From contig CABZMT010000003.1 of assembly GCA_902526965.1 (NCBI GenBank), forward strand, positions 56,709 to 120,708: DNA of 64,000 bases. The letters run 5' to 3'. Positions within the stretch are counted from its first letter, which is position 1. Each line of letters opens with the position of its first letter. Positions 20,373 through 30,587 of this stretch are shown here, in pieces. The notes under the pieces are model-generated. The model did no database searches and was not told the DNA's origin. It saw nothing but the letters and a program-made list of their open reading frames with translations. Origin of the DNA: an uncultured Alphaproteobacteria bacterium (GTDB taxonomy: Bacteria; Pseudomonadota; Alphaproteobacteria; HIMB59). The position numbers and the translations under genes were made by a program.

Positions 20373-21080
20373 ATGAACGAATTTAATTTAAAAAAGAAGA
20401 ATATGAGAAGAGAGGCTCATTTCGATAAATCTAATTTACTAACAAAAAATGGGTCAGATTTAATAGCAAATAAATTTAAATTTATATCTAAGAAGTTAGA
20501 TAATTATTTAATTCTTGATGAGGACATTATTTTAGATTTCGTTAATCATAATAATTCAGAAATTACAGATATTAATAATATTAGTTTAGTTGAGGGTAAA
20601 TTTGATGCTGTTATATCTAATTTTTCATTACAAATACCATTATTTATAAATAGCACAAATGTTTTTACTAAGATTTTATCTAAATTAAATGATAACAGTT
20701 TATTTTGCTTCAATGTCATCACTAACAATTCAATGAAAACTCTTCAAAATATCTTCTTAGAAATTGATGAAAAAATTCATGGAGGAGCTTATCGAAGGTT
20801 TGGCCCATTTTTAGAGACTTCAGAATTGATAGATGATATGAATAAAAATAAATTTCAAGATGTAGTTGTTGGGATAGATAATCTAGAAATTAACTATAGT
20901 TCTTTAAATAAACTGAGAAGTGATTTCAAAAAATTTGGAATTTCTAATTATTTTAATGAAAAATATAAATTTAAAAAAGATTTTTTAAGTTTAACAAACA
21001 AAATATTTTCAAAACTAGTCGAAAAACATAAATATATTCCTCTTGAAATAGAGATTGCTACATTTACATCATGGAAATAA
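20373..21080 (+). CDS. NDUFAF5/BioC-like methyltransferase-fold protein, degenerate SAM motif I
   Basis: FDAVISNFSLQ...FTKILSKLNDNSLFCFNVI...GGAYRRFGPFLETSELIDDM...LRSDFKKFGISN follows NDUFAF5-like family; usual DLGCGxG not found. Confidence 0.65.
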   Translation: MNEFNLKKKNMRREAHFDKSNLLTKNGSDLIANKFKFISKKLDNYLILDEDIILDFVNHNNSEITDINNISLVEGKFDAVISNFSLQIPLFINSTNVFTKILSKLNDNSLFCFNVITNNSMKTLQNIFLEIDEKIHGGAYRRFGPFLETSELIDDMNKNKFQDVVVGIDNLEINYSSLNKLRSDFKKFGISNYFNEKYKFKKDFLSLTNKIFSKLVEKHKYIPLEIEIATFTSWK

Positions 21081-21106
21081 AATTAATTTAATATATTGGT
21101 AAGCTA

Positions 21107-23593
21107 ATGTTTCAAAAAATTAATAATTTTTTTTCATCAAAAAAAAATACAAATTTAATTAAAGAAGTTTCAAATAAATATTTACATCAAGTAAATGAAC
21201 TTGAAGAGCAAATTTCTAATTTAACGAAAGAAGAAATGATTACTCAAATTGAAGAATTAAAACAGGATTATATTTCTAATAAAGTGACTGAACTTTCTGA
21301 TAAGGATATTAGTTTTATCTGTGCTTTAGTTAGAGAGGTCTCTCAACGAACGATCCAACTCAGACACTACGACTCCCAGATTATTGGAGGTATTGCCCTT
21401 TATCATGGATTTGTTGCTGAAATGAAAACAGGAGAAGGTAAAACGCTCGTTGCTACTATTCCTATGGTATTAAATTTTGTTTTAGATAAAAAAGTTCACT
21501 TAATTACTGTCAATGATTACTTAGCCCAAAGAGACTGTCTTTGGATGGGGCCAATTTTTGAATATTTAAATATTAGTTGTTCATATATTCAGAATAGCCA
21601 GACGATTGAAGAAAAAGTTAAAAGCTATCAATCTCATATAGTTTATGGAAATAATAATGAATTTTGTTTTGATTACCTTCGGGATAACCTTAGAGGTATC
21701 AACCAACCAAAAATGCAAAAAGGTCATCATATAGCTTTAATAGATGAAGCTGACTCTGTATTAATCGATGAGTCTAGATCGCCTCTAGGTATATCAGGAC
21801 CTGTAAAGACCCCCATACAGCTATTTAAATTATGCTATGAAATTACCCAAGATCTCTCAAAAGATGATGTGGAGATAAATGAAGAAAGAAAAAATGTTTT
21901 ACTCATAGATAGCGGTATCAAGAAAATAGAATTTAATTTAAAAAAAATAAATTTTTTGAAAGGGAATAGTTTATTTGATAATGAAAATTTAGAGGCCTAT
22001 CAAATTATAAATCAGTCATTAAAAGCTAAGTTTATATATGAAAGAGATAAAGATTATGTTGTCAAAAATGGACAAATTATCGTTATTGATGAGTTTTCTG
22101 GAAGATTATCAGAGGGACGAAGATTCGGTGAAGGTCTCCATCAATCTTTAGAAGCCAAAGAAAACCTTAAGATACAGGAGGAAAGTATTACTCTTGCTAG
22201 CATTACCTTTCAAAATTATTTTAAAAAATATCAAAAAATATCTGGAATGACTGGAACTGCTCTGACTGAGTCAGAAGAGTTTTTAGAAATATATGGTTTA
22301 AGCGTAATTGAAATACCTACTCACAAACCAATGATCAGAATTGATCAAAATGATCAAATTTATAAAACCCCTGATGAAAAATATAAAGCAGTACTAGATT
22401 TAGTAAAAGATAAGTATGAAAAAGGTCAACCAATCTTAGTAGGTACAACCTCAATCGAAAAATCTAATTATATTTCAGATATTTTAAAGACTAACAAAAT
22501 TCCTCATAATGTTCTGAATGCAAAAAATCATGAAAATGAAGCCGAAATTATTGCCCTAGCAGGTAAACCATTTCAAGTAACAGTAGCGACTAATATGGCA
22601 GGAAGAGGTACTGATATAAAATTAGGCGGAAACCCAGATATTGATACAAATTATAATGAGAGTGATTATCAAAAAGTTATTGATTTAGGTGGATTGTGTA
22701 TTTTAGGAACTGAAAGACATGAAAGTAGGAGAATAGATAATCAATTAAGAGGAAGATCAGGCAGACAAGGAGACCCTGGGGAAAGTATATTTTTTGTTTC
22801 TTTGGAAGATGACCTAATGAGAATTTTTGGATCAGAAAAACTCCAATCTATGCTGTCAACTTTAGGGCTTAAGCAAGGAGAAGTTATAGAACATAAATGG
22901 CTGACATCATCAATTGAACGTGCTCAAAAAAGAGTTGAAGGTCATAACTTTGATATTAGAAAGCAATTATTAGAATTTGATAACATAATAGATAAACAAA
23001 GAAATATAATATACTCAAAAAGAGAGACTATCATTAAAGAGGATATTATTAGTTTTATACAAGAAACTGAAGACGAGTTTATTACCAATTTACTAGAAAG
23101 TGAAAAAGAAGAGATAAAGAATTTCTCAGAGATATTGTCTTTTATTGATGAGCAAAAAAATGATGATAAAGAGCACTATTTATCATCATTTAAAAAAATT
23201 AAAGATGAAAACTATAAAAAGCATACCAACGCTTATATTTACATATTAAGACAAGTAAGCCTCTCTATTTTAGATAAAAATTGGCATAATCATATACAAG
23301 AACTTACAAATATTCGTATGTCTGTTAGCCTAAGTGGCTACGGTGGTAAAGACCCTGTAAATGAATTTCGCAAGGCATCCTTAGGAGCATTTAATCAATT
23401 AATATATGAGATACAAAAGCAAATGGTATTGGTATTGAATAATATACGAGTTGAAAATAAGAACGAAAACAAAAAAGTTGAAACAAAAGAACCTATAAAT
23501 AAAAAGATTGGTAGAAATGACCCTTGTCCATGTGGATCAGGAAAAAAATATAAACAATGTCATGGTAGTAATAACTCAAACAATATAATTTAA
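21107..23593 (+). CDS. secA: preprotein translocase ATPase SecA
   Basis: MKTGEGKTLVATIP, DEADSVLIDESRSPL, VATNMAGRGTDIKLGG, C-terminal zinc motif NDPCPCGSGKKYKQCHG. Confidence 0.99.
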   Translation: MFQKINNFFSSKKNTNLIKEVSNKYLHQVNELEEQISNLTKEEMITQIEELKQDYISNKVTELSDKDISFICALVREVSQRTIQLRHYDSQIIGGIALYHGFVAEMKTGEGKTLVATIPMVLNFVLDKKVHLITVNDYLAQRDCLWMGPIFEYLNISCSYIQNSQTIEEKVKSYQSHIVYGNNNEFCFDYLRDNLRGINQPKMQKGHHIALIDEADSVLIDESRSPLGISGPVKTPIQLFKLCYEITQDLSKDDVEINEERKNVLLIDSGIKKIEFNLKKINFLKGNSLFDNENLEAYQIINQSLKAKFIYERDKDYVVKNGQIIVIDEFSGRLSEGRRFGEGLHQSLEAKENLKIQEESITLASITFQNYFKKYQKISGMTGTALTESEEFLEIYGLSVIEIPTHKPMIRIDQNDQIYKTPDEKYKAVLDLVKDKYEKGQPILVGTTSIEKSNYISDILKTNKIPHNVLNAKNHENEAEIIALAGKPFQVTVATNMAGRGTDIKLGGNPDIDTNYNESDYQKVIDLGGLCILGTERHESRRIDNQLRGRSGRQGDPGESIFFVSLEDDLMRIFGSEKLQSMLSTLGLKQGEVIEHKWLTSSIERAQKRVEGHNFDIRKQLLEFDNIIDKQRNIIYSKRETIIKEDIISFIQETEDEFITNLLESEKEEIKNFSEILSFIDEQKNDDKEHYLSSFKKIKDENYKKHTNAYIYILRQVSLSILDKNWHNHIQELTNIRMSVSLSGYGGKDPVNEFRKASLGAFNQLIYEIQKQMVLVLNNIRVENKNENKKVETKEPINKKIGRNDPCPCGSGKKYKQCHGSNNSNNII

Positions 23594-24520
23594 GTATCGA
23601 TTATTTCTTTTTCTTATCAATTCATCTTTTGTTAGTAGATTAAGATCTTCAATACTCTTAACTAACGCTTTTTTTAGATCAGAGGAAACTTTTTCATGGT
23701 GCCTGTGTGCACCACCTACCGGTTCCTCAATAATTTGATCAATTATTTTTAATTCAAGACAATCTTTTGCAGTTATTTTTAGAGAATTAGATGCCGTCTC
23801 AGCAAAATCAGATGACTTCCAAAGTATAGACGAACATCCCTCAGGAGAAATTACAGAATATATTGAATTACTAAGCATGATAACTATATCGCTCGTAGCC
23901 AGTGCAATTGCTCCTCCAGATCCACCCTCACCTATTACTACAGAAATGCAGGGAGTTTCACAATTTAAGGCAACTTTCATTGATTGAGCTATAGCCTCAG
24001 CTTGCCCTCTCTCTTCGGCGTCCTTACCAGGGTAAGCACCAGATGTATCAATAAAACAGATTAAAGGTAAATTCAACTTTGATGCTAGTTTCATAATTCT
24101 TTGAGATTTTCTATAGCCCTCAGGTTTAGCCATACCAAAATTATGTTTTATTCTAGTATTCATATCATTTCCCTTTTCAGTGCCTAAAATAATGACAGGT
24201 AATTTATCTAAAAATGCAAAACCAGATATAATTGCATTATCCTCTGAATAAAGTCTATCTCCATATAGCGGAGTAAATTGTGTAAAAATGCTATTTATAA
24301 AATTTTTTGTTTTAGGTCTATTAGGATGTCTCGCAAGTTTAACTATTTGCCAAGGAGATAAGTTTGAATAAATCCTATTAAGTTCAATTTGTTTTTTTTT
24401 CTCAATACTATTAATTTTTCCATCAACATCTATTTTACTATCTTTTGATAGTTTGATTAAAGATTGGATCTCAATATCAAATTTTTCTAGCTTTTCTTCG
24501 AAGTCCAAATAAAACATCAA
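23576..24520 (-). CDS. accA: acetyl-CoA carboxylase carboxyltransferase subunit alpha
   Basis: LARHPNRPKTKNFI, GRGKNDMNTR-like stretch, DTSGAYPGKDAEERGQAEAIA, GEGGSGGAIALA. Confidence 0.97.
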   Translation of the reverse strand: MMFYLDFEEKLEKFDIEIQSLIKLSKDSKIDVDGKINSIEKKKQIELNRIYSNLSPWQIVKLARHPNRPKTKNFINSIFTQFTPLYGDRLYSEDNAIISGFAFLDKLPVIILGTEKGNDMNTRIKHNFGMAKPEGYRKSQRIMKLASKLNLPLICFIDTSGAYPGKDAEERGQAEAIAQSMKVALNCETPCISVVIGEGGSGGAIALATSDIVIMLSNSIYSVISPEGCSSILWKSSDFAETASNSLKITAKDCLELKIIDQIIEEPVGGAHRHHEKVSSDLKKALVKSIEDLNLLTKDELIRKRNNRYLNYIV

Positions 24521-24524
24521 AAGA

Positions 24525-25382
24525 CTATAATTTATTTTTTAGAGGATGATAAGAGTCTAAAACTCTCTTTTTCATTGACTTTGCTACTTTGGTGTAAATT
24601 TCAGTTGTAGAGATACTTGAATGGCCTAATAATTTTTGGATATGTCTAATATCAGCATTATTTTCTAACATAGTAGTAGCAAATGAGTGTCTAAATATAT
24701 GTGAGGATAATTTATTTTTAATTAATGAATTGTTATAACAATTTTGAAGGAATTTATTTACTGATCTTGTTGAAATTTTTTTTTTGTTGATAGTAAAAAC
24801 GTATTGATTATTTTTTTCTAAATTTTTCAATTGAACCAAATAATCATTTATGATGAAGACTTTTCTTTCTTTTGACCCTTTTCCATAGACATAAATGGAA
24901 TTATCTTGATGGTTAATATCAGACCACTTCAAGTTTAATGCCTCAGATATTCTCAAGCCTGATAAATAAATTAACTTCAATATTAAAATATACAACCTCG
25001 CATTAGTCTGTTTAGATTTTTTTAAGTTCTCAAATATTTGCTCCATTTGTGATTTTGAAATAGCTTTTGGTATTTTTTTTACACTAGATAAACTCTCAAA
25101 TTCTTGAAAATCAATTTGGTCAATTATTTTTTCAGTGTGAAGAAACTTTAGATAATTTTTTAAAGTTGAAATTTTTCTATTTACACTAGACGTTTTTAGA
25201 TTTCTATTTCTTAATTGGGCAATATACGTTTTAATCTTGATATTGATATTACTAGAATTTGAGCCTTGATCAAAAAAAAACTGATCAAGATCAACTAAAT
25301 AATTATTTAGAGAATTTTTCGAAAGATTTTTTTCAGATATCAGAAATTGAGTATATAAGTCTTTGTATTTTTCATATTTCAT
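24525..25382 (-). CDS. xerD: tyrosine recombinase XerC/XerD type (XerD by neighbourhood)
   Basis: LSGLRISEALNLKWSDI, HIFRHSFATTMLENNADIRHIQKLLGHSSISTTEIYTKV (R-HxxR-H-Y). Confidence 0.88.
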   Translation of the reverse strand: MKYEKYKDLYTQFLISEKNLSKNSLNNYLVDLDQFFFDQGSNSSNINIKIKTYIAQLRNRNLKTSSVNRKISTLKNYLKFLHTEKIIDQIDFQEFESLSSVKKIPKAISKSQMEQIFENLKKSKQTNARLYILILKLIYLSGLRISEALNLKWSDINHQDNSIYVYGKGSKERKVFIINDYLVQLKNLEKNNQYVFTINKKKISTRSVNKFLQNCYNNSLIKNKLSSHIFRHSFATTMLENNADIRHIQKLLGHSSISTTEIYTKVAKSMKKRVLDSYHPLKNKL

Positions 25383-26836
25383 AAATTAATTAAATGTGTC
25401 CTAAAAGCTAATTTTATTAATTCATTATTTAGGAATTGATTGTCTATGATGTAGTTATTTAAAAAGTATAAATCGAACTCATTAATCGAATAAAATTTTT
25501 CACTTAAATTGATATAATAAATGTAGGAGTCAATTAAATTCAAATTTTCAGCTAGGCTAGCCAAATACACAGGATTAACTGAAATGGTATCAGTTTGTGT
25601 AATTTTTAAATCTTCGCTTTCAATAAAATTGATATTTCTGTTTAAAAATAAAAATTTCATTAGAGGGCTATTTATATATTCATTGTTATCTGCGTAGTAT
25701 TTATTATCAAAATTTTGAATTAAATAATTCTTTAAAGCAGTTGCTATATCATTGTTTTCTATTAATCCATTCGGCACATCTTTTAATAAGATCAATAAAT
25801 TTTCTAAGAAACTTGAATTCTCATAAAGTGATAAAAGCATTAAACCATTTATATAATTTAAGTTTCTTGATGTAATTCTCATCTCACTAAATTGTTCGTT
25901 AATTAATCGAGATACATCATATAAATCTAATTGCAATGAGGGGATATAACTCTCTAAAATTTCAAGTTTTTTATTATAATTAATTTGTTTTTGCATTTCT
26001 TCGTACATCACTAATTCATTTGGCTTATCTTTTAGTTTTTTAAGCATAGATATATATTGAGATTTATTTATTACTCTATTTTTAAAAAGATAATTTACTT
26101 GATATAAATCTATTTTATTTGATTTTAGATATATTTCTAATTCAAGAATATTACTTATTTCATCTACATTGACAGTTATTGAATCAGAGATTAGAGCAAT
26201 ATATTTATCAATTAACCCTAATTCACTCAAATTATAATTACTGTCATTTTCACTTTTTGAAAGAAAGTCCAATAAAAATTTTGTATTAAGTTTAGTGAAA
26301 TCTGTTTGGTCATAAATTTCTATAATAAAGTTTATTTGTTCAAATTGTTTGTCTTTAATTAAACATAAAATATTATAAACTAAAACATCATCAAATTCCT
26401 TCTGACTATTATCTAACACAAATAAATACCTACATAATTCTTCAAATTGATTTGAGTCAGATAAATAAGCTAAATAGGATTTATTATTATTTGTATTTTT
26501 GAAATTTTCAAAAATAACTTTTTCAAACAAATTTGAATTAATTTGATATCTATAATCTTTGTCATTAAATAAATTTATTTTTTCGAAAAAAAAATCCACT
26601 TCATTCGAATATTCCGGATAGATAGTATTATTTGTTAATGGATCAAAAAGAGAATAGAAAAAATTGTTATTATTTTCAGTAGAATTAATTAGTTTTAAAA
26701 GAATTTCTTCTGATTTAATAGACGAAATAATATTATTTTGAGAGAATGATTTTTCTTGAAATATTATTTCTTCTTTAATTTCATCTGCTTCAATAGTGGG
26801 AGTTATTAGTAAAAAAAATAAGACAAGATATTTCAT
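25379..26836 (-). CDS. hypothetical secreted/periplasmic protein, 485 aa, helical-repeat-like
   Basis: Signal peptide MKYLVLFFLLITPTIEADE; Asn/Leu-rich helical sequence; no recognised family. Confidence 0.75.
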   Translation of the reverse strand: MKYLVLFFLLITPTIEADEIKEEIIFQEKSFSQNNIISSIKSEEILLKLINSTENNNNFFYSLFDPLTNNTIYPEYSNEVDFFFEKINLFNDKDYRYQINSNLFEKVIFENFKNTNNNKSYLAYLSDSNQFEELCRYLFVLDNSQKEFDDVLVYNILCLIKDKQFEQINFIIEIYDQTDFTKLNTKFLLDFLSKSENDSNYNLSELGLIDKYIALISDSITVNVDEISNILELEIYLKSNKIDLYQVNYLFKNRVINKSQYISMLKKLKDKPNELVMYEEMQKQINYNKKLEILESYIPSLQLDLYDVSRLINEQFSEMRITSRNLNYINGLMLLSLYENSSFLENLLILLKDVPNGLIENNDIATALKNYLIQNFDNKYYADNNEYINSPLMKFLFLNRNINFIESEDLKITQTDTISVNPVYLASLAENLNLIDSYIYYINLSEKFYSINEFDLYFLNNYIIDNQFLNNELIKLAFRTHLINL

Positions 26837-26964
26837 ATGAATTGATTAATAGGAATACTATATTCTTTGTCTTTGGATGGTGAAGGTATGCTTATAGAGT
26901 TTAATAAAACGAAACCAGCTATAACTAGTATGATAATCGTTGATAGTAATGCTATTTTTCTCAT
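26833..26964 (-). CDS. small single-TM protein, 43 aa; absent from supplied ORF track
   Basis: MRKIALLSTIIILVIAGFVLLNSISIPSPSKDKEYSIPINQFI*; its TGA overlaps the downstream ATG (ATGA). Confidence 0.68.
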   Translation of the reverse strand: MRKIALLSTIIILVIAGFVLLNSISIPSPSKDKEYSIPINQFI

Positions 26965-27018
26965 AAATATATATTTGTTGGTTTTTAATATTATATATTT
27001 AAAACATAACAAATAACA

Positions 27019-27522
27019 ATGGTGAATAAAAAATTAGGCAAAATATGTATGATAGGTATGCCTGGCTCGGGTAAATCTACTATTGGAAGAGCTTTATCTG
27101 ATCATTTAAAATTCAACTTTTATGACACTGACGAGCAAATTGAATTAGAAAGTCAATCTAGAATTAAAGATATATTTATAAATGAAGGTGAGGATTATTT
27201 TAGAAAGCTAGAAAGGTCGATATTCAAAAAATTATTATTAAATAGAAATATAGTTATTTCAGCCGGTGGAGGTATAATTTTAAAAAATAAAGATCTTTTA
27301 AAGCAGACATTTAATATATACTTGAATTGTGATTTAGGGACTTTAATAAAAAGAACCTCTCGAAATAAGAATAGACCCTTATTAAAAAATAATGTCGAAA
27401 AAAATATTAAATTGCTTTTCAATGATAGAAAAGAAACTTACAATAAATTATCCGATTTAACTATTAATGCGACAAGCAATACTCAAAAAACTATAAGAAA
27501 TATATTAGATCACTTAAAGTAA
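27019..27522 (+). CDS. aroK: shikimate kinase
   Basis: GMPGSGKSTIGRALS, FYDTDEQIE, SAGGGIIL, NRPLL. Confidence 0.95.
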   Translation: MVNKKLGKICMIGMPGSGKSTIGRALSDHLKFNFYDTDEQIELESQSRIKDIFINEGEDYFRKLERSIFKKLLLNRNIVISAGGGIILKNKDLLKQTFNIYLNCDLGTLIKRTSRNKNRPLLKNNVEKNIKLLFNDRKETYNKLSDLTINATSNTQKTIRNILDHLK

Positions 27523-28574
27523 TGAAAATTAAAAAATTAATTGATAGAAAAGCTCACGAAGTTGAATTTTTAAATATAGCTCAATTAGAAAAAAAACTAA
27601 TCAATGATATTTCAAATCTTGATATTTTAATATTTGATCGAAGTATTATTAAAAATCGATTAGTCAAAAAACTTCTAAGAAAGTTTTCAAGTAGATCATT
27701 AATTATTAAGGGTGAAGAAAAAATTAAAAGTATAGAGAATTACTCATCTTTAATTGAAAAAATCATTAAAAAGGGCATTCAACGCAAAAGTATTATTTAT
27801 TCATTTGGTGGCGGAACGATTGGAGACCTCTCTGGATTTTTAGCTTCTACAATCATGAGAGGCATCGAGCATGTGATGATACCAACCTCTCTTTTGGCCA
27901 TGGTAGATAGTTCTATAGGCGGTAAAACAGGAATTAACAGCAAATTTGGTAAAAATTTAATTGGGACCTTTAATCTTCCTAAAAAAGTATTTATTTCATC
28001 TGATTTTTTGAAAACTTTACCTAAGAGTGAGATCTCATGTGGCTTTGCAGAGATTATAAAATATAGCCTAATTGGCTCAAAGCAATTACATAAACTTCTT
28101 ATTTCTCAATCTAAAATTGATATTAATAAACTAATTAAACTCTCCATTAATTCAAAATTTAAATATATTGGTGATTATAGGGAAAAATTGAATTCTAAAA
28201 ATTCGAGATCAATTCTAAACTTTGGCCATACTATTGGTCACGCCATTGAAAATTCTAATTTTTATAAAGGCAATCTTAAGCACGGGGAGGCAATTTCTTT
28301 AGGTATGATCATAGAATTGAAAATCTCAAGTTTATTTAATTACTATCCTGAAAAAGTTACAGATCTAATTGAATTATTAAAAAAATATAAATTACCAGTT
28401 AACTACGGTAAGTATGTGAATAAAAAAACTATTCCTGCTATAATAAAAAGAATTGCATTTGATAAAAAAATTATAAATAAAGATGTTAATTTTGTTCTAA
28501 TTGGAAAAAGTGGGGGTTTTATTAAAAAGATTTCAATAAGGGATTTAAAATCTATTCTTTATAAAATTAATTAA
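27522..28574 (+). CDS. aroB: 3-dehydroquinate synthase
   Basis: FGGGTIGDLSGFLASTIMRGIEHVMIPTSLLAMVDSSIGGKTGIN, NFGHTIGHAIE, HGEAISLGM. Confidence 0.97.
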   Translation: MKIKKLIDRKAHEVEFLNIAQLEKKLINDISNLDILIFDRSIIKNRLVKKLLRKFSSRSLIIKGEEKIKSIENYSSLIEKIIKKGIQRKSIIYSFGGGTIGDLSGFLASTIMRGIEHVMIPTSLLAMVDSSIGGKTGINSKFGKNLIGTFNLPKKVFISSDFLKTLPKSEISCGFAEIIKYSLIGSKQLHKLLISQSKIDINKLIKLSINSKFKYIGDYREKLNSKNSRSILNFGHTIGHAIENSNFYKGNLKHGEAISLGMIIELKISSLFNYYPEKVTDLIELLKKYKLPVNYGKYVNKKTIPAIIKRIAFDKKIINKDVNFVLIGKSGGFIKKISIRDLKSILYKIN

Positions 28575-29818
28575 TGACATTAATCGTTATTATAAAAATT
28601 TTAGCAATAATAATTCTACTTTTATTATCTGCTCTATCCTCTGGTTCAGAAACTGCTTTAACAGCAGTATCAAAACAGCGAGCTTTTAGACAAAGAGATA
28701 AAGGGGCAAAAAATGCAAATTTCATTTTAAAAATTAAAGATTTTAAAGATGAATTCATTACTGGAATTTTACTTGCTAATAACTTATTTAATATTTTAGC
28801 TACAGCATTAATGACAGAATTACTTGTTTCAGAATTTGGTGGTTTAGGTGTAACAGTTGCAACAATTTTTATGACATTAATGATTGTTATATTTTCTGAA
28901 GTAACTCCTAAGATATTTGCAATTAATAAGCCAATGACTTTTGCTTTGAGAGTATCTAAGTTTTTTTATTTTTATACAAAATTAATAAAACCAATAGTAA
29001 ATCTGATTAATAAGATTTCTAACAAAATAATTAAAATTATTGGTTTAAATTTAAATGCAGATCAATCAAAAATCATTGAAGAGGAATTTGAAGGAGCTGT
29101 ACAATTACAAAAACAATATTCAAAAGATGGGGAATATGAAGCAGATTATATGAGTAATATTCTTGAGTTAAAAAAGTTAAAAGTTGATGAGCTTATGACT
29201 CATAGAAATGAAATTTTATATATTAATTTAGATGATCCATATAAACAGAATCTCAAAATAATAAGTACATCCGCATATACAAGAATACCAGTTATTAAGG
29301 GTAATTTTAATAACCTCATTGGTATATTCGATATAAGAGATTTGTTGAAAGACTCTAGTATGGAGGAATCAAATGAAAGTATTGAAAGAAATACCTCTCA
29401 ACCTGTTTACATTCCACAAAACAAACTTGCCATGAAACAGCTTATTGATTTCAAATCTTCAAGAGAACATATGGTTTTAATTGTAGATGAATATGGAGAA
29501 ATACAAGGTTTAATCACATTAGAGGATATTATAGAAGAAATTATTGGAGAAATTTTTGATGAAACTGATACTGATGAAACTTATCTGGAGAAGATTGATG
29601 ATAGTAATTATTTGTTTAATGGAAATGCTAGTGTAAGAGAAATTAATAGAAGCTTAGATATTAGTTTACCTGATCAATTTGTAACTTTATCAGGTTTAAT
29701 ACACGATTTGGCTAAAGAAATTCCTAAAGTTGGCAAAGTCTTTTATGTTGAAGATATAAAATTACAAATTATATCTAGGTCTATTAATAAAATTAATAAA
29801 GTAAAGTTATCTATTTGA
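28574..29818 (+). CDS. CNNM/CorC-HlyC family transporter (DUF21 + CBS + CorC_HlyC)
   Basis: SGSETALTAVSKQRAF, VDELMTHRNEI, MVLIVDEYGEIQGLITLEDIIEEIIGEI. Confidence 0.93.
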   Translation: MTLIVIIKILAIIILLLLSALSSGSETALTAVSKQRAFRQRDKGAKNANFILKIKDFKDEFITGILLANNLFNILATALMTELLVSEFGGLGVTVATIFMTLMIVIFSEVTPKIFAINKPMTFALRVSKFFYFYTKLIKPIVNLINKISNKIIKIIGLNLNADQSKIIEEEFEGAVQLQKQYSKDGEYEADYMSNILELKKLKVDELMTHRNEILYINLDDPYKQNLKIISTSAYTRIPVIKGNFNNLIGIFDIRDLLKDSSMEESNESIERNTSQPVYIPQNKLAMKQLIDFKSSREHMVLIVDEYGEIQGLITLEDIIEEIIGEIFDETDTDETYLEKIDDSNYLFNGNASVREINRSLDISLPDQFVTLSGLIHDLAKEIPKVGKVFYVEDIKLQIISRSINKINKVKLSI

Positions 29819-30064
29819 TATTTTTATTTCAAGAGAGTGAAGACCAAATTTAAAGACTGATTCAAGTTTTTTATGAATTGTCCTATGAATATCTATTTTA
29901 TTAAGGTTATTTTTATTTAATATTCTAAGTTCCACATGAGTTAATATATTAGATGAATTTTCAACTCCAGTATGTCCCTTATGTTTTGCACTATTATCAA
30001 TTATTTCTAAAATTTCGAATTGACTAATATCCTGTAAAAGGATTTTAATATTATCTAAATTCAT
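29807..30064 (-). CDS. BolA family protein
   Basis: FEILEIIDNSAKHKGHTG...ESHFRV-like region ILTHVELRI...HRTIHKKLESVFKFGLHSLEIKI. Confidence 0.9.
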   Translation of the reverse strand: MNLDNIKILLQDISQFEILEIIDNSAKHKGHTGVENSSNILTHVELRILNKNNLNKIDIHRTIHKKLESVFKFGLHSLEIKISNR

Positions 30065-30077
30065 AATTTAATCTTAA

Positions 30078-30587
30078 ATGAATAAAAAAAATAAAATAGA
30101 AAATTTATGTAATCATCCAAATTGTAAGGAGGAGGGTGTTTACAAAGCTCCTTTAGATTATGATAATTTAAGTAATTATCAGTGGTTTTGTATGGAACAT
30201 ATAAAAGAATTTAATAAAAAGTGGAATTACCATAAAAAAATGGATGCTAATGAAATTGAAAATGATATTCGTTTTGACACCATCTGGAGAAGACCAACAA
30301 ATTCTTTCGGATCAGGAAAAAAGTTCTATAATTTTACAATTAATGGTGAGGATATGGGTTCATTTGATAACCCTGCTGCATATCAACCACAGTCAAATAA
30401 ATTATTAAAATCACTTACTATTTTAAAATTAGATATAAATACTGACATAAAATTGATAAAAAAAAGCTATAAAGAACTAGTTAAAGAGCATCATCCAGAT
30501 GTAAAGGGCAATAGTAAAAAAGTTATTGATAAATTTAGAGAAATAGTAGAAGCATATAACTACTTAATTGAAAGATACAAAAAATGA
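30078..30587 (+). CDS. DnaJ (J-domain) family protein
   Basis: C-terminal J domain with HPD: IKKSYKELVKEHHPDVKGNSKKVIDKFREIVEAYNYL. Confidence 0.92.
   Translation: MNKKNKIENLCNHPNCKEEGVYKAPLDYDNLSNYQWFCMEHIKEFNKKWNYHKKMDANEIENDIRFDTIWRRPTNSFGSGKKFYNFTINGEDMGSFDNPAAYQPQSNKLLKSLTILKLDINTDIKLIKKSYKELVKEHHPDVKGNSKKVIDKFREIVEAYNYLIERYKK

Noticed and set aside
24525-25382. Integrase of a mobile element
   Set aside because: Sequence and neighbourhood (accA, aroK/aroB) fit chromosomal XerD; no att repeats, tRNA junction or cargo seen.
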